Source: Bacillota bacterium
Lineage (GTDB): Bacteria > Bacillota > Clostridia > Lachnospirales > Lachnospiraceae
Length of the DNA: 64,000 nucleotides
Assembly: GCA_023408815.1 (NCBI GenBank)
Contig: JAEYJO010000001.1
Span: forward strand, 1 to 64,000
Reading direction: 5' to 3'
Shown here piece by piece: positions 45,227 through 53,486 of this stretch (position 1 is its first letter; each line of letters begins with the position of its first letter). The translations under genes and the position numbers were made by a program. Below the pieces are notes generated by a model, which saw nothing but the letters and a program-made list of their open reading frames with translations, had not been told where the DNA came from and searched no databases.

Positions 45227-45284
45227 AAATGCGTATTCAACTATTGATTTAAGAGCGCGTCGCAACGCGCAGATGGGTATAAAA
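45206..45284 (+). repeat. In-frame double-hairpin element E, copy 1 (before DUF1700)
   Basis: A 66-base block (45219-45284) starting TTGAATAAAAATGCG sits just before the ATG at 45285 and reads in frame with it. It carries hairpins TTGAATA/TATTCAA and GCGCGT-CGCA-ACGCGC. GGGAGGA precedes its TTG. The same block, differing at four positions, precedes pth at 62742-62807. Similarity continues about 13 bases upstream through the Shine-Dalgarno region. Confidence 0.85.
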
Positions 45285-45884
45285 ATGAATAAAGTGGAAT
45301 ACATGCAGTCCTTAAGGAAACAATTGCGGCGTCTTCCAAAAGAGGACTTCGAAAGGGCCGTGGATTATTTTGAAGAATATTTTTCCGATGCAGGTACCGA
45401 GGAAGAAGCTCAGGTAATTGAGAATCTGGGCACACCTGAATTCGCAGCAGAACAAATCATAGCCGACATCGTTCGCAAGAACGCAGCTGTCCCGGTCAAG
45501 GATGTAAAAAGAGGCTTAAACGCTGTTTGGGTGGGTGTCCTCGCCGTATGTGCGGCACCGCTTGCTCTTCCTCTGGCTCTGGCCTTCGCCGTGGTGATCA
45601 TCGCCTTTGTTTTATGCATACTGGCAATCATAATGTGCTTTATCTTTGCAGGCATCGTGCTTACCATTTCCGGCCCCTTTTGCATCGTTGCCGGATTCAC
45701 TGTGATCACCGCGAATTTCCCTGCCTTTCTCAGCTGTCTGGGCGCAGGCCTTGTCTCTGTGGGAATCGGCATGCTGCTGACTTTCGGCATGATACGCTTC
45801 TGCCAATGGTTTCTTACCGGCATGGTACGTTTCTTCGGACATATCATAGAAAAAGGAGGAAAAACAAATGAGCAAAACAAATAA
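45285..45884 (+). CDS. DUF1700 (HAAS-type) membrane protein
   Basis: 200 residues from the ATG at 45285. The N-terminal helical domain (MNKVEYMQSLRKQLRRLPKEDFERAVDYFEEYFSDAG...EEAQVIENLGTPEFAAEQII, written here in part) is the DUF1700/HAAS domain regularly encoded with PadR regulators. The second half has three or four long membrane helices (about 85-185). A TTG at 45219 with its own ribosome binding site would add 22 residues encoded by the repeated element. It sits between PadR and the DUF4097 protein, overlapping both neighbours' ends. It probably transmits a membrane signal, but the mechanism is not established. Confidence 0.85.
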   Translation: MNKVEYMQSLRKQLRRLPKEDFERAVDYFEEYFSDAGTEEEAQVIENLGTPEFAAEQIIADIVRKNAAVPVKDVKRGLNAVWVGVLAVCAAPLALPLALAFAVVIIAFVLCILAIIMCFIFAGIVLTISGPFCIVAGFTVITANFPAFLSCLGAGLVSVGIGMLLTFGMIRFCQWFLTGMVRFFGHIIEKGGKTNEQNK

Positions 45885-47055
45885 ATTTCTTGCTGTGTGT
45901 GCTGCTTTTATCGGCCTGGGCATCCTTTTATATTTCACAGGCTTTTTTCTCGGCGAAAGCGTTATCGGTATCGGCATAAACCGGGATGGCTTTCAGGTAT
46001 ATACCTGGAACCAGACAAAGCTGAACGAAACTGACATTTTAGAGACAATAGATATCGAACCGGACGCTTTTCAAAGTATTGATATGAGCGCTTCCTATGC
46101 TAATGTGGAAATCAAAGAATCCGACCGTTTCAAGATTTCTTATAAAACGGCCGCAAATCATCCTTTGTCCTATGAAATAAAAGACGGTACGCTGTATGTA
46201 AATCAAGCGAGTAATACAGCCTCTTCCTCCAACTACATGTTCATCGGCTCCTCAGGTATTCAAAGCAGCAACATACGCGAGAACGAATTCATTACCGTTT
46301 ATATTCCAAAGAACACCGAATTAAGCAATATTTCGGTCAGTAATGACTGTGGAAACACTAATCTTTCGGCCTTAGATGCTTCTTCCGTCTCCTTATATAT
46401 GGATTACGGCGATGTAAGTCTGACCGATGTCAGCGCTCCTGTCATCGCGCTGAACATAAACACCGGCGATTTGAATATGGACAATATAACTACAGATACC
46501 CTGACATTAACCACTGATTACGGAGACGCAGCGCTAAGCGCCATCGCTGCTTCTGCCATTACCATGAAAGTAAATACCGGCAGCTTGAATATAAAGGACA
46601 TCGCTTCCGGTATCTTTGAGGCAGTAATCGATTACGGCAACCTGCAGTTAAGCTCCATAGATACCGATTCCCTCTCCGTAAAAATAAACACGGGTGACCT
46701 TACCCTGACGGATATAACAGCAAATGCTTTCATCGCAGATATCGAATACGGTGAAAACAACGCAGAGCGGATCACCATAACCGGAAACACGGATATTACG
46801 ATGGGATCCGGGTCTTTGTACATGAAGGATGCCGCCTTCCATACCTTAACAGCAGATAATGAATATGGAGACGTTTCCCTGCAATTCTCCTCCCCTGCCA
46901 CCGATTATTCCTATGATCTATTTACAGAATACGGCACCGTTAAAATCGAAGGACAAGATATGGGCGCAAAGTACAAACCGCTTTCCTCTCCAGACTTGCA
47001 AAAGAATATCAATGTCTCCTGCGAGTCCGGTAATATCGACATAAGCGGCTTATGA
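45868..47055 (+). CDS. DUF4097 family surface protein with beta-solenoid-like repeats
   Basis: 395 residues. An N-terminal membrane helix (about 8-32) anchors an extracellular domain. From about 165 to 350 it shows a striking alternating repeat of about 21 residues. One strand carries DYGD, as in MDYGDVSLTDV and TDYGDAALSAI; the next carries NTGD, as in NINTGDLNMDNI and VNTGSLNIKDI. This is typical of the stacked beta-strand DUF4097/putative adhesin domain. AAAGGAGG precedes the ATG, which overlaps the DUF1700 end by 17 bases. Third gene of the padR operon; PadR, membrane HAAS protein and surface sensor or adhesin probably form one pathway. The actual ligand is unknown. Confidence 0.85.
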   Translation: MSKTNKFLAVCAAFIGLGILLYFTGFFLGESVIGIGINRDGFQVYTWNQTKLNETDILETIDIEPDAFQSIDMSASYANVEIKESDRFKISYKTAANHPLSYEIKDGTLYVNQASNTASSSNYMFIGSSGIQSSNIRENEFITVYIPKNTELSNISVSNDCGNTNLSALDASSVSLYMDYGDVSLTDVSAPVIALNINTGDLNMDNITTDTLTLTTDYGDAALSAIAASAITMKVNTGSLNIKDIASGIFEAVIDYGNLQLSSIDTDSLSVKINTGDLTLTDITANAFIADIEYGENNAERITITGNTDITMGSGSLYMKDAAFHTLTADNEYGDVSLQFSSPATDYSYDLFTEYGTVKIEGQDMGAKYKPLSSPDLQKNINVSCESGNIDISGL

Positions 47056-47096
47056 TCTGCAGACTCTCAAGCTTATAGCTCCAACAGTTAATCGTA

Positions 47097-47165
47097 GAAC
47101 AAAAGCGTGCTTTGCACACGTAGCGGAGCATCCATTTTTATGTAATAGAAGTACTTTTCCATTAC
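47097..47165 (+). repeat. Dispersed intergenic repeat R, copy 3, interrupted
   Basis: The third R copy (see 16335): GAACAAAAG, GCACACGTAGC, CATTTTTATG, AATAGAAG and then CCATTAC at 47159-47165. The element at 47166-47451 interrupts it, and the sequence resumes with CCATTACATA. It lies between the end of the DUF4097 gene and the terminator of the GH31 gene. Confidence 0.75.
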
Positions 47166-47451
47166 GATTAGGGTGTCAAAAGATCCTTTTTGCGAACGTC
47201 TCTAGGCAATATACTCAAAACAAAAAGACTCCTGCGCCGAATTCCAATACATAAGAAGTTCTAATTCTCAGTCTATTTGAGCCAAGCATAAAAGAAAACA
47301 AAAAACTCGCTGCGCTCAAACAGTTTTGTTTTCTTTTATGGCACAAATATTCAGAGAAAGAACTTCTAAATATTTTCATAGGCGCAGTCGTTCTTTTTGT
47401 TTTGGGCATATTGACCCGATTTTTTTTAAAGGACCTTTTGACACCCTAATC
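47166..47451. mobile_element. Large palindromic repeat element, copy B, with target duplication
   Basis: A 286-bp non-coding element with terminal inverted repeats GATTAGGGTGTCAAAAG and CTTTTGACACCCTAATC. It is flanked by 7-bp direct repeats CCATTAC (47159-47165 and 47452-47458). The core 47222-47398 matches copy A (235-409) in reverse. The central hairpin, stem CATAAAAGAAAACAAAA with TTTTGTTTTCTTTTATG (47287-47303 and 47324-47340), has the same 20-base loop, reversed. Relative to copy A, one stem base pair changed from C-G to A-T on both sides. The arms outside the core share no obvious sequence with copy A. No protein is encoded. Confidence 0.88.
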
Positions 47452-47462
47452 CCATTACATAT

Positions 47463-47505
47463 AAAAAAGCTGCGGTACTTATCATATGCAAGTACCGCAG
47501 CTTAC
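47463..47505 (-). terminator. Terminator of the GH31 gene
   Basis: AAGCTGCGGTACTT (47467-47480) pairs perfectly over 14 bp with AAGTACCGCAGCTT (47490-47503), and a T-run follows on the minus strand. It ends about five bases from the stop codon. Confidence 0.9.
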
Positions 47506-47507
47506 TT

Positions 47508-49547
47508 CTATTTCTCCGGCTTCACCTTAAGAACCGTGTAATTTCCGGAATTGTTATAGTCCTTCCCGTAGCCGTCGTCATCATAATAAATATATTGCGT
47601 CTCCTCATCCGCAAAGCTGAGCAGTGTCAAATTCTTAAAGTCGATCTCATCCACACATTGACCGCCTTCTTCCGCGATCGGAAGGATATGATTCCTGCGG
47701 ATAAACAGTACGACTTCCTCCAAAGCCACATCTATATAATGATGCCCCTTTTCAAGGACAATTTCCTCTCTGTCCCTCAGCGACCTGAACCGAACCATCT
47801 TCATGCTCTCGGGCAAATACACATATCTGCCGTCAGCATTCTGTTCATAAACCGGAGCGATCATCACGCTCTCTCCGATCATCAGCTGATCCTCCACCCG
47901 TTTCGCCCGTTCATCCTGAGGATAAACAAAGGATAACGGCTTGCAGTACATGCCGCCGGACAGAGACGCTTTCATAAATTCGCTGTAAATATAGGGAAAC
48001 AATCCATAACGAAGCCCGATAATATTTCGAAACGCTTCCATATTTTCAAAACGATATATTTCCTGCCGTCTCGTTCCCATCGCGGAATGATTCCGCATCA
48101 AAGGTGTAAAAATACCGAACTCCAGCCATCTAAGCATCAAATCCTCTGTGGTATCAGCGCCGAAGCCTCCAATATCCGCGCCGGTATAGAGGAATCCGCA
48201 CATATTTAAGGAAGGAAGCATACGAATGTTCAGAAGCAGGTGAGACCACCAGGAAAGGTTGTCGCCCATCCATATTCCTCCGTAGCGGTGCATGCCGATA
48301 TAGGAAGAACGGGAATACATCAGAATCCTTTTATCAGGACACAGCTCTTCGAAGGCTTCCCCCGCCGCCTTTGTCATATTGAAGCCATATAGATTGTGCA
48401 CCCTGTCGTGACGAATCTTTTCACCGTGATATTCGTGGTAAAAACGCGTGTAGTCATTCTCATTGTTGTTAAGTCCGGCAACAATATCTTTAAACGCGAA
48501 AAAGGATTGAATATCCAAATTCTTATCCTTATACTCCTCAATTTCTTCAAATACTTCCTGTAAACGCTCCTCCGAATAAAAAATTGCCGGTTCGTTCATG
48601 TCGTTCCAAAAGCCGTCGATGCCCTTATCCAGAAGGAACTTGTACTTTCCGCCGAACCATCTGCGCGCATCTTCGTTTAACATATCCGGAAAATGCACCC
48701 TTCCCGGCCATACCCCTGCCACAAAGTTTCTGCCGTCCTGCGTCTTGCAGAAATATCCCTTCTCCACACCTTCCTCATATACCTCGTAACCATCCTCGAC
48801 CTTCACTCCTGCATCGATAATCGGAACGAGATGGATGCCCTGCGCCTTCATCTCCTCCACCAAACCCTGAAGATCCGGGAAGCTTTCCTCATTTACCGTG
48901 AAATCCTTATAACGCTCCATGTAGTCTATGTCCAGGTAAATGCTGTCCAGCGGAATACCGTTTTCTCTATGCCGGGCGGCAACCTCGCGCACCTCATCCT
49001 CCGTCATATAGCTCCAGCGGCTCTGTCCATAGCCAAACGCCCACTTGGGAGGGATATAGCTGCTTCCCACCAGCTCTCGGAATTCCTTTACGATTTCCTC
49101 CGGCGAGCCCGCTTCTATGATATAAAAACAAACATTCTTATCGGGAATGGAAATTACAAACTCCTCCAGCTTCGTATAGCCCACATCAAAAACTACCTTA
49201 CCCGGATGGTCTACAAATACCCCGAAGCTTTTTCGCTCTCCGTCCACAATAAGAAAGTTGTGGGCCCCATAAAGCGAACGCGTATCCTCCCTGTGGAACG
49301 GATCATCGCTGCATTTGCTTTCATATATCCATCCCCGCTTATTGATTCCCCTGACATTTTCTCCCAGGCCGTAGACGATATCCTCTCTCTCCATTTCGCA
49401 AGTAAAAAGAAGGCCTTCTCTGCCTTCAATTTCCTTTTCGTTCATGCGAAAAAACTTTTCTAAAAAGGCGGAATCGGCCGGTTCCAGGCCGCCAAGTATT
49501 ACCGCCTCCGTGTCCAATGGCTTGCCGAAAGTAAACTTATCTATCAT
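47508..49547 (-). CDS. GH31 alpha-glucosidase (alpha-xylosidase family)
   Basis: 679 residues. Glycoside hydrolase family 31: the nucleophile Asp is in GFWNDMNEPAIF (about residue 345). The acid/base Asp is in RYGGIWMGDNLSWWSHL (about 430). The N-terminal beta domain and a C-terminal beta domain (about 560-679) frame the barrel. Family members cut alpha-linked glucose or xylose from short oligosaccharides. No signal peptide is visible, so it acts in the cytoplasm on imported sugars. The ribosome binding site is weak. It is followed at its 3' end by a strong terminator. The two yjbQ-type genes lie upstream on the same strand, only 10 bases away. Confidence 0.92.
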   Translation of the reverse strand: MIDKFTFGKPLDTEAVILGGLEPADSAFLEKFFRMNEKEIEGREGLLFTCEMEREDIVYGLGENVRGINKRGWIYESKCSDDPFHREDTRSLYGAHNFLIVDGERKSFGVFVDHPGKVVFDVGYTKLEEFVISIPDKNVCFYIIEAGSPEEIVKEFRELVGSSYIPPKWAFGYGQSRWSYMTEDEVREVAARHRENGIPLDSIYLDIDYMERYKDFTVNEESFPDLQGLVEEMKAQGIHLVPIIDAGVKVEDGYEVYEEGVEKGYFCKTQDGRNFVAGVWPGRVHFPDMLNEDARRWFGGKYKFLLDKGIDGFWNDMNEPAIFYSEERLQEVFEEIEEYKDKNLDIQSFFAFKDIVAGLNNNENDYTRFYHEYHGEKIRHDRVHNLYGFNMTKAAGEAFEELCPDKRILMYSRSSYIGMHRYGGIWMGDNLSWWSHLLLNIRMLPSLNMCGFLYTGADIGGFGADTTEDLMLRWLEFGIFTPLMRNHSAMGTRRQEIYRFENMEAFRNIIGLRYGLFPYIYSEFMKASLSGGMYCKPLSFVYPQDERAKRVEDQLMIGESVMIAPVYEQNADGRYVYLPESMKMVRFRSLRDREEIVLEKGHHYIDVALEEVVLFIRRNHILPIAEEGGQCVDEIDFKNLTLLSFADEETQYIYYDDDGYGKDYNNSGNYTVLKVKPEK

Positions 49548-49557
49548 TTGTGCTATA

Positions 49558-49971
49558 CTATCCTTCCATTAATTTCACATACACTTTTCTGTTTCTTGCC
49601 CCGTCATATTCCAGAAAATAAATTCCCTGCCACGTTCCCAGAAGGAGTTTTCCGCTCTCTATGATCACTAACTCAGAAAATCCCATCATGCTGGCCTTCA
49701 AATGAGCTGCCGAATTCCCTTCCATATGATGATATCCATCCTCCCATGGAACGATTTTATCAATTTCCATAGTAAAGTCCCGCACCACGTCCGGGTCGGC
49801 ATTTTCATTAATGGTGACCGCTGCTGTAGTGTGGGGTACATAGATCATGCATATGCCGTTGGTTATCCCGCTCCCGGCCACAAGTTTCTTCACTTCTCCG
49901 GTGATATCTATCATCTGCGTATGTGCACTTGTCCGCACCGGAATCTCATATATCTTTCCCATTATTCCCAT
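49558..49971 (-). CDS. YjbQ-family protein (secondary thiamine-phosphate synthase type), paralogue 1
   Basis: 137 residues. The UPF0047/YjbQ signatures are clear: MIYVPHTTAAVTINENADPDV, the YHHMEGNSAAHLKASMMG motif and GTWQGIYFLEYDGARNRKVYVK. E. coli YjbQ has weak thiamine-phosphate synthase activity, but the true role is unsettled. AGGAGGCGTGT precedes the ATG. It lies 18 bases downstream of a second family member, with the GH31 gene 10 bases downstream, so the three could share a message. Confidence 0.9.
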   Translation of the reverse strand: MGIMGKIYEIPVRTSAHTQMIDITGEVKKLVAGSGITNGICMIYVPHTTAAVTINENADPDVVRDFTMEIDKIVPWEDGYHHMEGNSAAHLKASMMGFSELVIIESGKLLLGTWQGIYFLEYDGARNRKVYVKLMEG

Positions 49972-49989
49972 ACACGCCTCCTGCTATCG

Positions 49990-50406
49990 CTATTCTCCAA
50001 TCACCTTAATGAGCACCCGTTTGTTCCTTTTTCCATCGAATTCAAAATAAAAAATCTGTTCCCACGTACCGAAATCGAGTTTCCCGCCAGTAATGGCGCA
50101 TACTGTCTCGCGTCCCATGATCGTGCGCTTCAAATGGGCATCCGCATTATCCTCATAGCCATTGTGATTATATTGGCCGTAAGGCTTCTCCGGTGCAAGC
50201 TTCTCAAGCCAAACCTCATAGTCGTGATGCAGTCCGCTTTCGTCGTCATTGATGAACACACTTGCAGTAATATTCATGGCATTTACCAGAACAAGCCCTT
50301 CCTTAATACCGCTTTCATCGATTGCCCGCTGCACCTCTCCCGTAATATTCTGAAGTCCTCTCCTCGAAGGAAAATTAAAATGCAGCTCTTTCCTAAAAGA
50401 TTTCAT
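49990..50406 (-). CDS. YjbQ-family protein, paralogue 2
   Basis: 138 residues. It belongs to the other YjbQ subgroup, as shown by [43 protein letters not shown] and [26 protein letters not shown]. At the position where paralogue 1 has His (VPHTTAA), this copy has Asn (MNITAS); many members keep His there, so a changed active site is possible. The start is the second of two ATGs, because AGGAGG is too close to the first. The two paralogues lie in tandem and could form a heteromer, which is speculation. Confidence 0.85.
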   Translation of the reverse strand: MKSFRKELHFNFPSRRGLQNITGEVQRAIDESGIKEGLVLVNAMNITASVFINDDESGLHHDYEVWLEKLAPEKPYGQYNHNGYEDNADAHLKRTIMGRETVCAITGGKLDFGTWEQIFYFEFDGKRNKRVLIKVIGE

Positions 50407-50442
50407 ATCCATATCCTCCTACTACGATGCCACCGCATCGCC

Positions 50443-51264
50443 TCATTCAGCAGCCTGTTCCATATATTGGCCCAAATCCACAAGAAATTGCTCCCACGCG
50501 TCTTCGTTTTCCACATAATATTTAGGACATAACTTACCGCCTTCATCGTAATGGCGAAGGACATCCTCGGGCGCAAGCTCGTACTTATGCAAAAGCCATG
50601 CCGTCAGCTCAATCAATGACTGATAGGTCCGGTCCGTAAACTGTCCGTCCTCCCTTTCATAGCAGCACTCGATGGAAATGGAATCGTAATTGCGCTTCAT
50701 TACCGCATAGGCAATCTCCTTGGTGGGAATGCACTGCACCACTTCTCCGTCACAGCTTATGATAAAATGAGCGCTCGCTGAACGCTCATGTGTCTCTGCG
50801 AGGGATTCGAAATAGCTTCGATTCTGCAATGCCGTTGTTCCCGCATTCGCCGTATAATGAATGAAAATATTCTTAACCTCCGGCAAAGCGATTCCGGGCC
50901 TGGAAAACTCGTTGACAGTAAGCAGTTCTACATCCATCGCCGGCACAGCCAGTTCGGCGGCGTAGAAATCCTGCCACTTGCCCTTCTTTCCATCTTTCAA
51001 GGTCTGTATTTCTTCGCTCAGCACCGCCTGTATGCTCTCCTGTCTTCCGATTCCGCCGGATATGAAGAACACAAGAGCGATAACTCCTGCGATCAAAGCG
51101 AAGGATAATGCGCAAGTCATGCCTATGGCCGCCATTCTGATTAATTTTCTTTTTCTCTTACGTCTTTTTCTGCGGACTCTTTCTTCCTGCGTCAGAGCAC
51201 GTCTTCTCTTCTCCGGCCTGACCACATCCTCAATCTGCATCTTATGTATTTCCATTTTTAACAC
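50443..51264 (-). CDS. Membrane-anchored N-acetylmuramoyl-L-alanine amidase (amidase_2)
   Basis: About 273 residues. A very basic N-terminus (RRKRRKRKRKLIRMAA) leads to one membrane helix, then the amidase_2/PGRP domain (about 120-270). The zinc ligands are the His in IFIHYTANAGTT and the late His in VLRHYDEGGKLCPKYY, with another His in ASAHFIISCDGEV. The family hydrolyses the bond between muramic acid and L-alanine at the cell surface. The GTG at 51264 is chosen for the AGGGG seven bases before it; an ATG nine bases later is an alternative. It lies upstream of the YjbQ pair on the same strand. Confidence 0.9.
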   Translation of the reverse strand: MLKMEIHKMQIEDVVRPEKRRRALTQEERVRRKRRKRKRKLIRMAAIGMTCALSFALIAGVIALVFFISGGIGRQESIQAVLSEEIQTLKDGKKGKWQDFYAAELAVPAMDVELLTVNEFSRPGIALPEVKNIFIHYTANAGTTALQNRSYFESLAETHERSASAHFIISCDGEVVQCIPTKEIAYAVMKRNYDSISIECCYEREDGQFTDRTYQSLIELTAWLLHKYELAPEDVLRHYDEGGKLCPKYYVENEDAWEQFLVDLGQYMEQAAE

Positions 51265-51390
51265 AACTCTGCCCCTCGGGCAGCCCTCTCCGGCCTTGTC
51301 AATCGATGATATGTATCCATTATACATAATTAGTCGCCGCGAGAATAAAAATGGTTCACATATTTATAAATTATTAAGATTTAAGAAGCG

Positions 51391-52290
51391 CTATATCATA
51401 TCCAAAAAATTAAGTTGATTTTCTCCGTAATTCCGCTTATACACGTGTACGATATCCTTCATTTTATATAAAATTCCATATTTCTCACATTCCTCTGCGA
51501 ATAACGAATAAAGCCGAGATGACCTGGGTGACCGGCACTCGTAGTATTCCCCGTACTGCTTTCTGTACTTTCCTACGAGATTATCTTCGGGAAACAGCGC
51601 ATTTAGCTTTTGGAAATAATAGTCTCTCTGATTCTGTCTGAGCGTTACCCCGAAGGCCGGATAGATAAAGTTAACAGAACACTGCGCTGCCCTATGAACG
51701 ATACTTAAAATATTTTCTTCATTATCCTCCAGAAAAGGCAAAACCGGCATAAGTAATATGCCGGCAAATATTCCGTTCTCCCGCAAGCTCGAAAGTGCCT
51801 CAAACCGCTTGGAGGAAACAGCTGCTCCCGGCTCCAGCTTCGCCGCCAGCTCATCGTCCGCAGTAGTTATCGTCACCTTGCAAAGCACCGGAGAATGCTC
51901 TTTTATATCCGTTAAAATATCGATATCCCGAGTGAGCAGAGGGCTCTTTGTAGCGATAGCCACCCCGAATTCGAAGGCGTGAATGAGCTCCAGAGCATGT
52001 CTGGTCAGACACAGTTCTTTTTCAAAGGGATTGTAAGGGTCGCTCATAGCTCCGGTGCCTATCACTCCCTTTTTCACCTTGCGGCGCAAATCGTCACGGA
52101 TTATTTGCAGCGCATTTTCCTTGGCGCGCACCTTGTCAAATTCTTCAATATGGTAGCATTCCGATCTGCTGTCACAATAAATACAGCCATGACAGCAGCC
52201 CTTATATATATTCATATTATAATCCGTACCAAACCATTCACCGTTCTTCGTCTTGGTTATGATCGTTTTTGCCGGAATATATTCTATCAT
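51391..52290 (-). CDS. Radical SAM protein, SplB-like subgroup
   Basis: 299 residues. The radical SAM cluster motif is CCHGCIYC (CxxxCxxC) at about residues 33-39, preceded by NMNIYKGC. The following GTGAMSDPYNPFEKELCLTR segment and the CKVTITTADDELAAKLEPGA block match the group annotated SPL family radical SAM protein, often placed near spore photoproduct lyase. Substrate unknown; it lacks the extended C-terminal Cys region of true SplB as far as I can see. GAGGCATAGTGC precedes the ATG. It follows telA on the same strand with 25 bases between, but is not an obvious functional partner. Confidence 0.85.
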   Translation of the reverse strand: MIEYIPAKTIITKTKNGEWFGTDYNMNIYKGCCHGCIYCDSRSECYHIEEFDKVRAKENALQIIRDDLRRKVKKGVIGTGAMSDPYNPFEKELCLTRHALELIHAFEFGVAIATKSPLLTRDIDILTDIKEHSPVLCKVTITTADDELAAKLEPGAAVSSKRFEALSSLRENGIFAGILLMPVLPFLEDNEENILSIVHRAAQCSVNFIYPAFGVTLRQNQRDYYFQKLNALFPEDNLVGKYRKQYGEYYECRSPRSSRLYSLFAEECEKYGILYKMKDIVHVYKRNYGENQLNFLDMI

Positions 52291-52314
52291 GCACTATGCC
52301 TCATCCATGGACCT

Positions 52315-53475
52315 TTACACTTGCATCTGCAGCAGCCTGTTCTTCAGTTCGCCTTCGATGCGGGAAAGCTCCACTTCCGCCTCTCTTCTCTTCTGGCGTC
52401 CCTCCGCCTGAATCCTTACCACCTCATCCAATGTGGAGATCAAAGACTCGTTGGTCTGCTTCAGCGTCTCGATATCCACGATACTTCTCTCCGCTTCCTT
52501 GGCAGTTTCTACCGTAGCCACCTTCAGCACCGCTGCATTTTTCTTAAGCAGCTCATTGGTCATATCCGTAACTTCACGCTGCGCCTGAGCCGCCTGAGAA
52601 GAATGGGTAATGCCAAGCGCTAACACCATCTGACTCTTCCAGAGGGGAATCGTGTTCACGAGGGTAGACTGAATCTTTTCCGACATGATCGTATCGTTGC
52701 TCTGTACCAGCCGGATCTGCGGAGCCATCTGGATGGATACCATTCTGGTCAGCTCCAGATCGTGAATCTTCTTCTCGAAACGGTCGCACTGTGCCACAAA
52801 ATCGTTCACTGCCTGCGCATCCTCAGGCAGATTGCTCGCCTGAGCTCTCTCCATGAGAACGGGAAGCTCCTCCTGTCTTACCTTGCCAAGCTTTTTCTTG
52901 CCCGCCAGAATGTACATCGAAAGCTCCTTAAAGTAATTCTTGTTCAGGTCATACATCTTATCAAGCATCGCCGTATCTTTTAAAAGCTGGATCTGATGAT
53001 CCTCTAATACACCGCAGATTTTGCCTATATTGACTTCTGCCTTGTCGTATTTGCTCTTCATAGAAGCAATTTTATTGCTGCCTTTTTTGAACACTCCGAG
53101 AAAGCCTTTTTCTTCCTCCTCGTCGAACTTTTTCAGCTCATATACCACGCTGGATAAAAGTTCTCCGATTTCTCCCAGATCCTTGCTCCGTACGTTGGAA
53201 AGCGCGGTCTCGGAAAAATCTGCGATTTTCTTCTGGGATCCCGCTCCATACTGCAAAATTACAGTAGAATTATTCAAATCGATCTTGGAAGCGAAATCAT
53301 CCACCATCCTGCGTTCCTCAGGGGTAAATGTACTCTCATCAAAAACCTCGATCTGTTCCTGCTTCTCCGGGCCGGAGGATAGAACCACCGCCGGCGCTTC
53401 CGGTTCTTTCGCCAATTCTTCAAATGGACTTAATGTTAAAACCGGTACATCATTTCTGTTCTCTTCCATTGCCAT
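52315..53475 (-). CDS. TelA/toxic-anion-resistance family protein
   Basis: 386 residues, mostly long helices. The TelA family features are the segment after a disordered N-terminus (FDESTFTPEERRMVDDFASKIDLNNSTVILQYG, written here in part), the ELKKFDEEEEKGFLGVFKKG region, the LSMYILAGKKKLG helix and IRLVQSNDTIMSEKIQSTLVNTIPLWKSQMVLALG. The family was named from tellurite resistance plasmids, but it is chromosomal in most Firmicutes and probably envelope-related. It directly follows the XpaC-like gene, 11 bases apart, the YaaN-XpaC pairing known in Bacillus. AAGGAGCGGATT precedes the ATG. Confidence 0.9.
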   Translation of the reverse strand: MAMEENRNDVPVLTLSPFEELAKEPEAPAVVLSSGPEKQEQIEVFDESTFTPEERRMVDDFASKIDLNNSTVILQYGAGSQKKIADFSETALSNVRSKDLGEIGELLSSVVYELKKFDEEEEKGFLGVFKKGSNKIASMKSKYDKAEVNIGKICGVLEDHQIQLLKDTAMLDKMYDLNKNYFKELSMYILAGKKKLGKVRQEELPVLMERAQASNLPEDAQAVNDFVAQCDRFEKKIHDLELTRMVSIQMAPQIRLVQSNDTIMSEKIQSTLVNTIPLWKSQMVLALGITHSSQAAQAQREVTDMTNELLKKNAAVLKVATVETAKEAERSIVDIETLKQTNESLISTLDEVVRIQAEGRQKRREAEVELSRIEGELKNRLLQMQV

Positions 53476-53486
53476 AATCCGCTCCT

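Noticed and set aside
49702..50532. 276-residue plus-strand frame across both YjbQ genes
   Set aside because: Antisense to two genes with intact family motifs; it would need to cross their boundaries and has no Shine-Dalgarno.
51290..51320. Partial match CCTTGTCAATCGATG to hairpin repeat H
   Set aside because: Only one arm is similar and no complementary partner is nearby; treated as chance.
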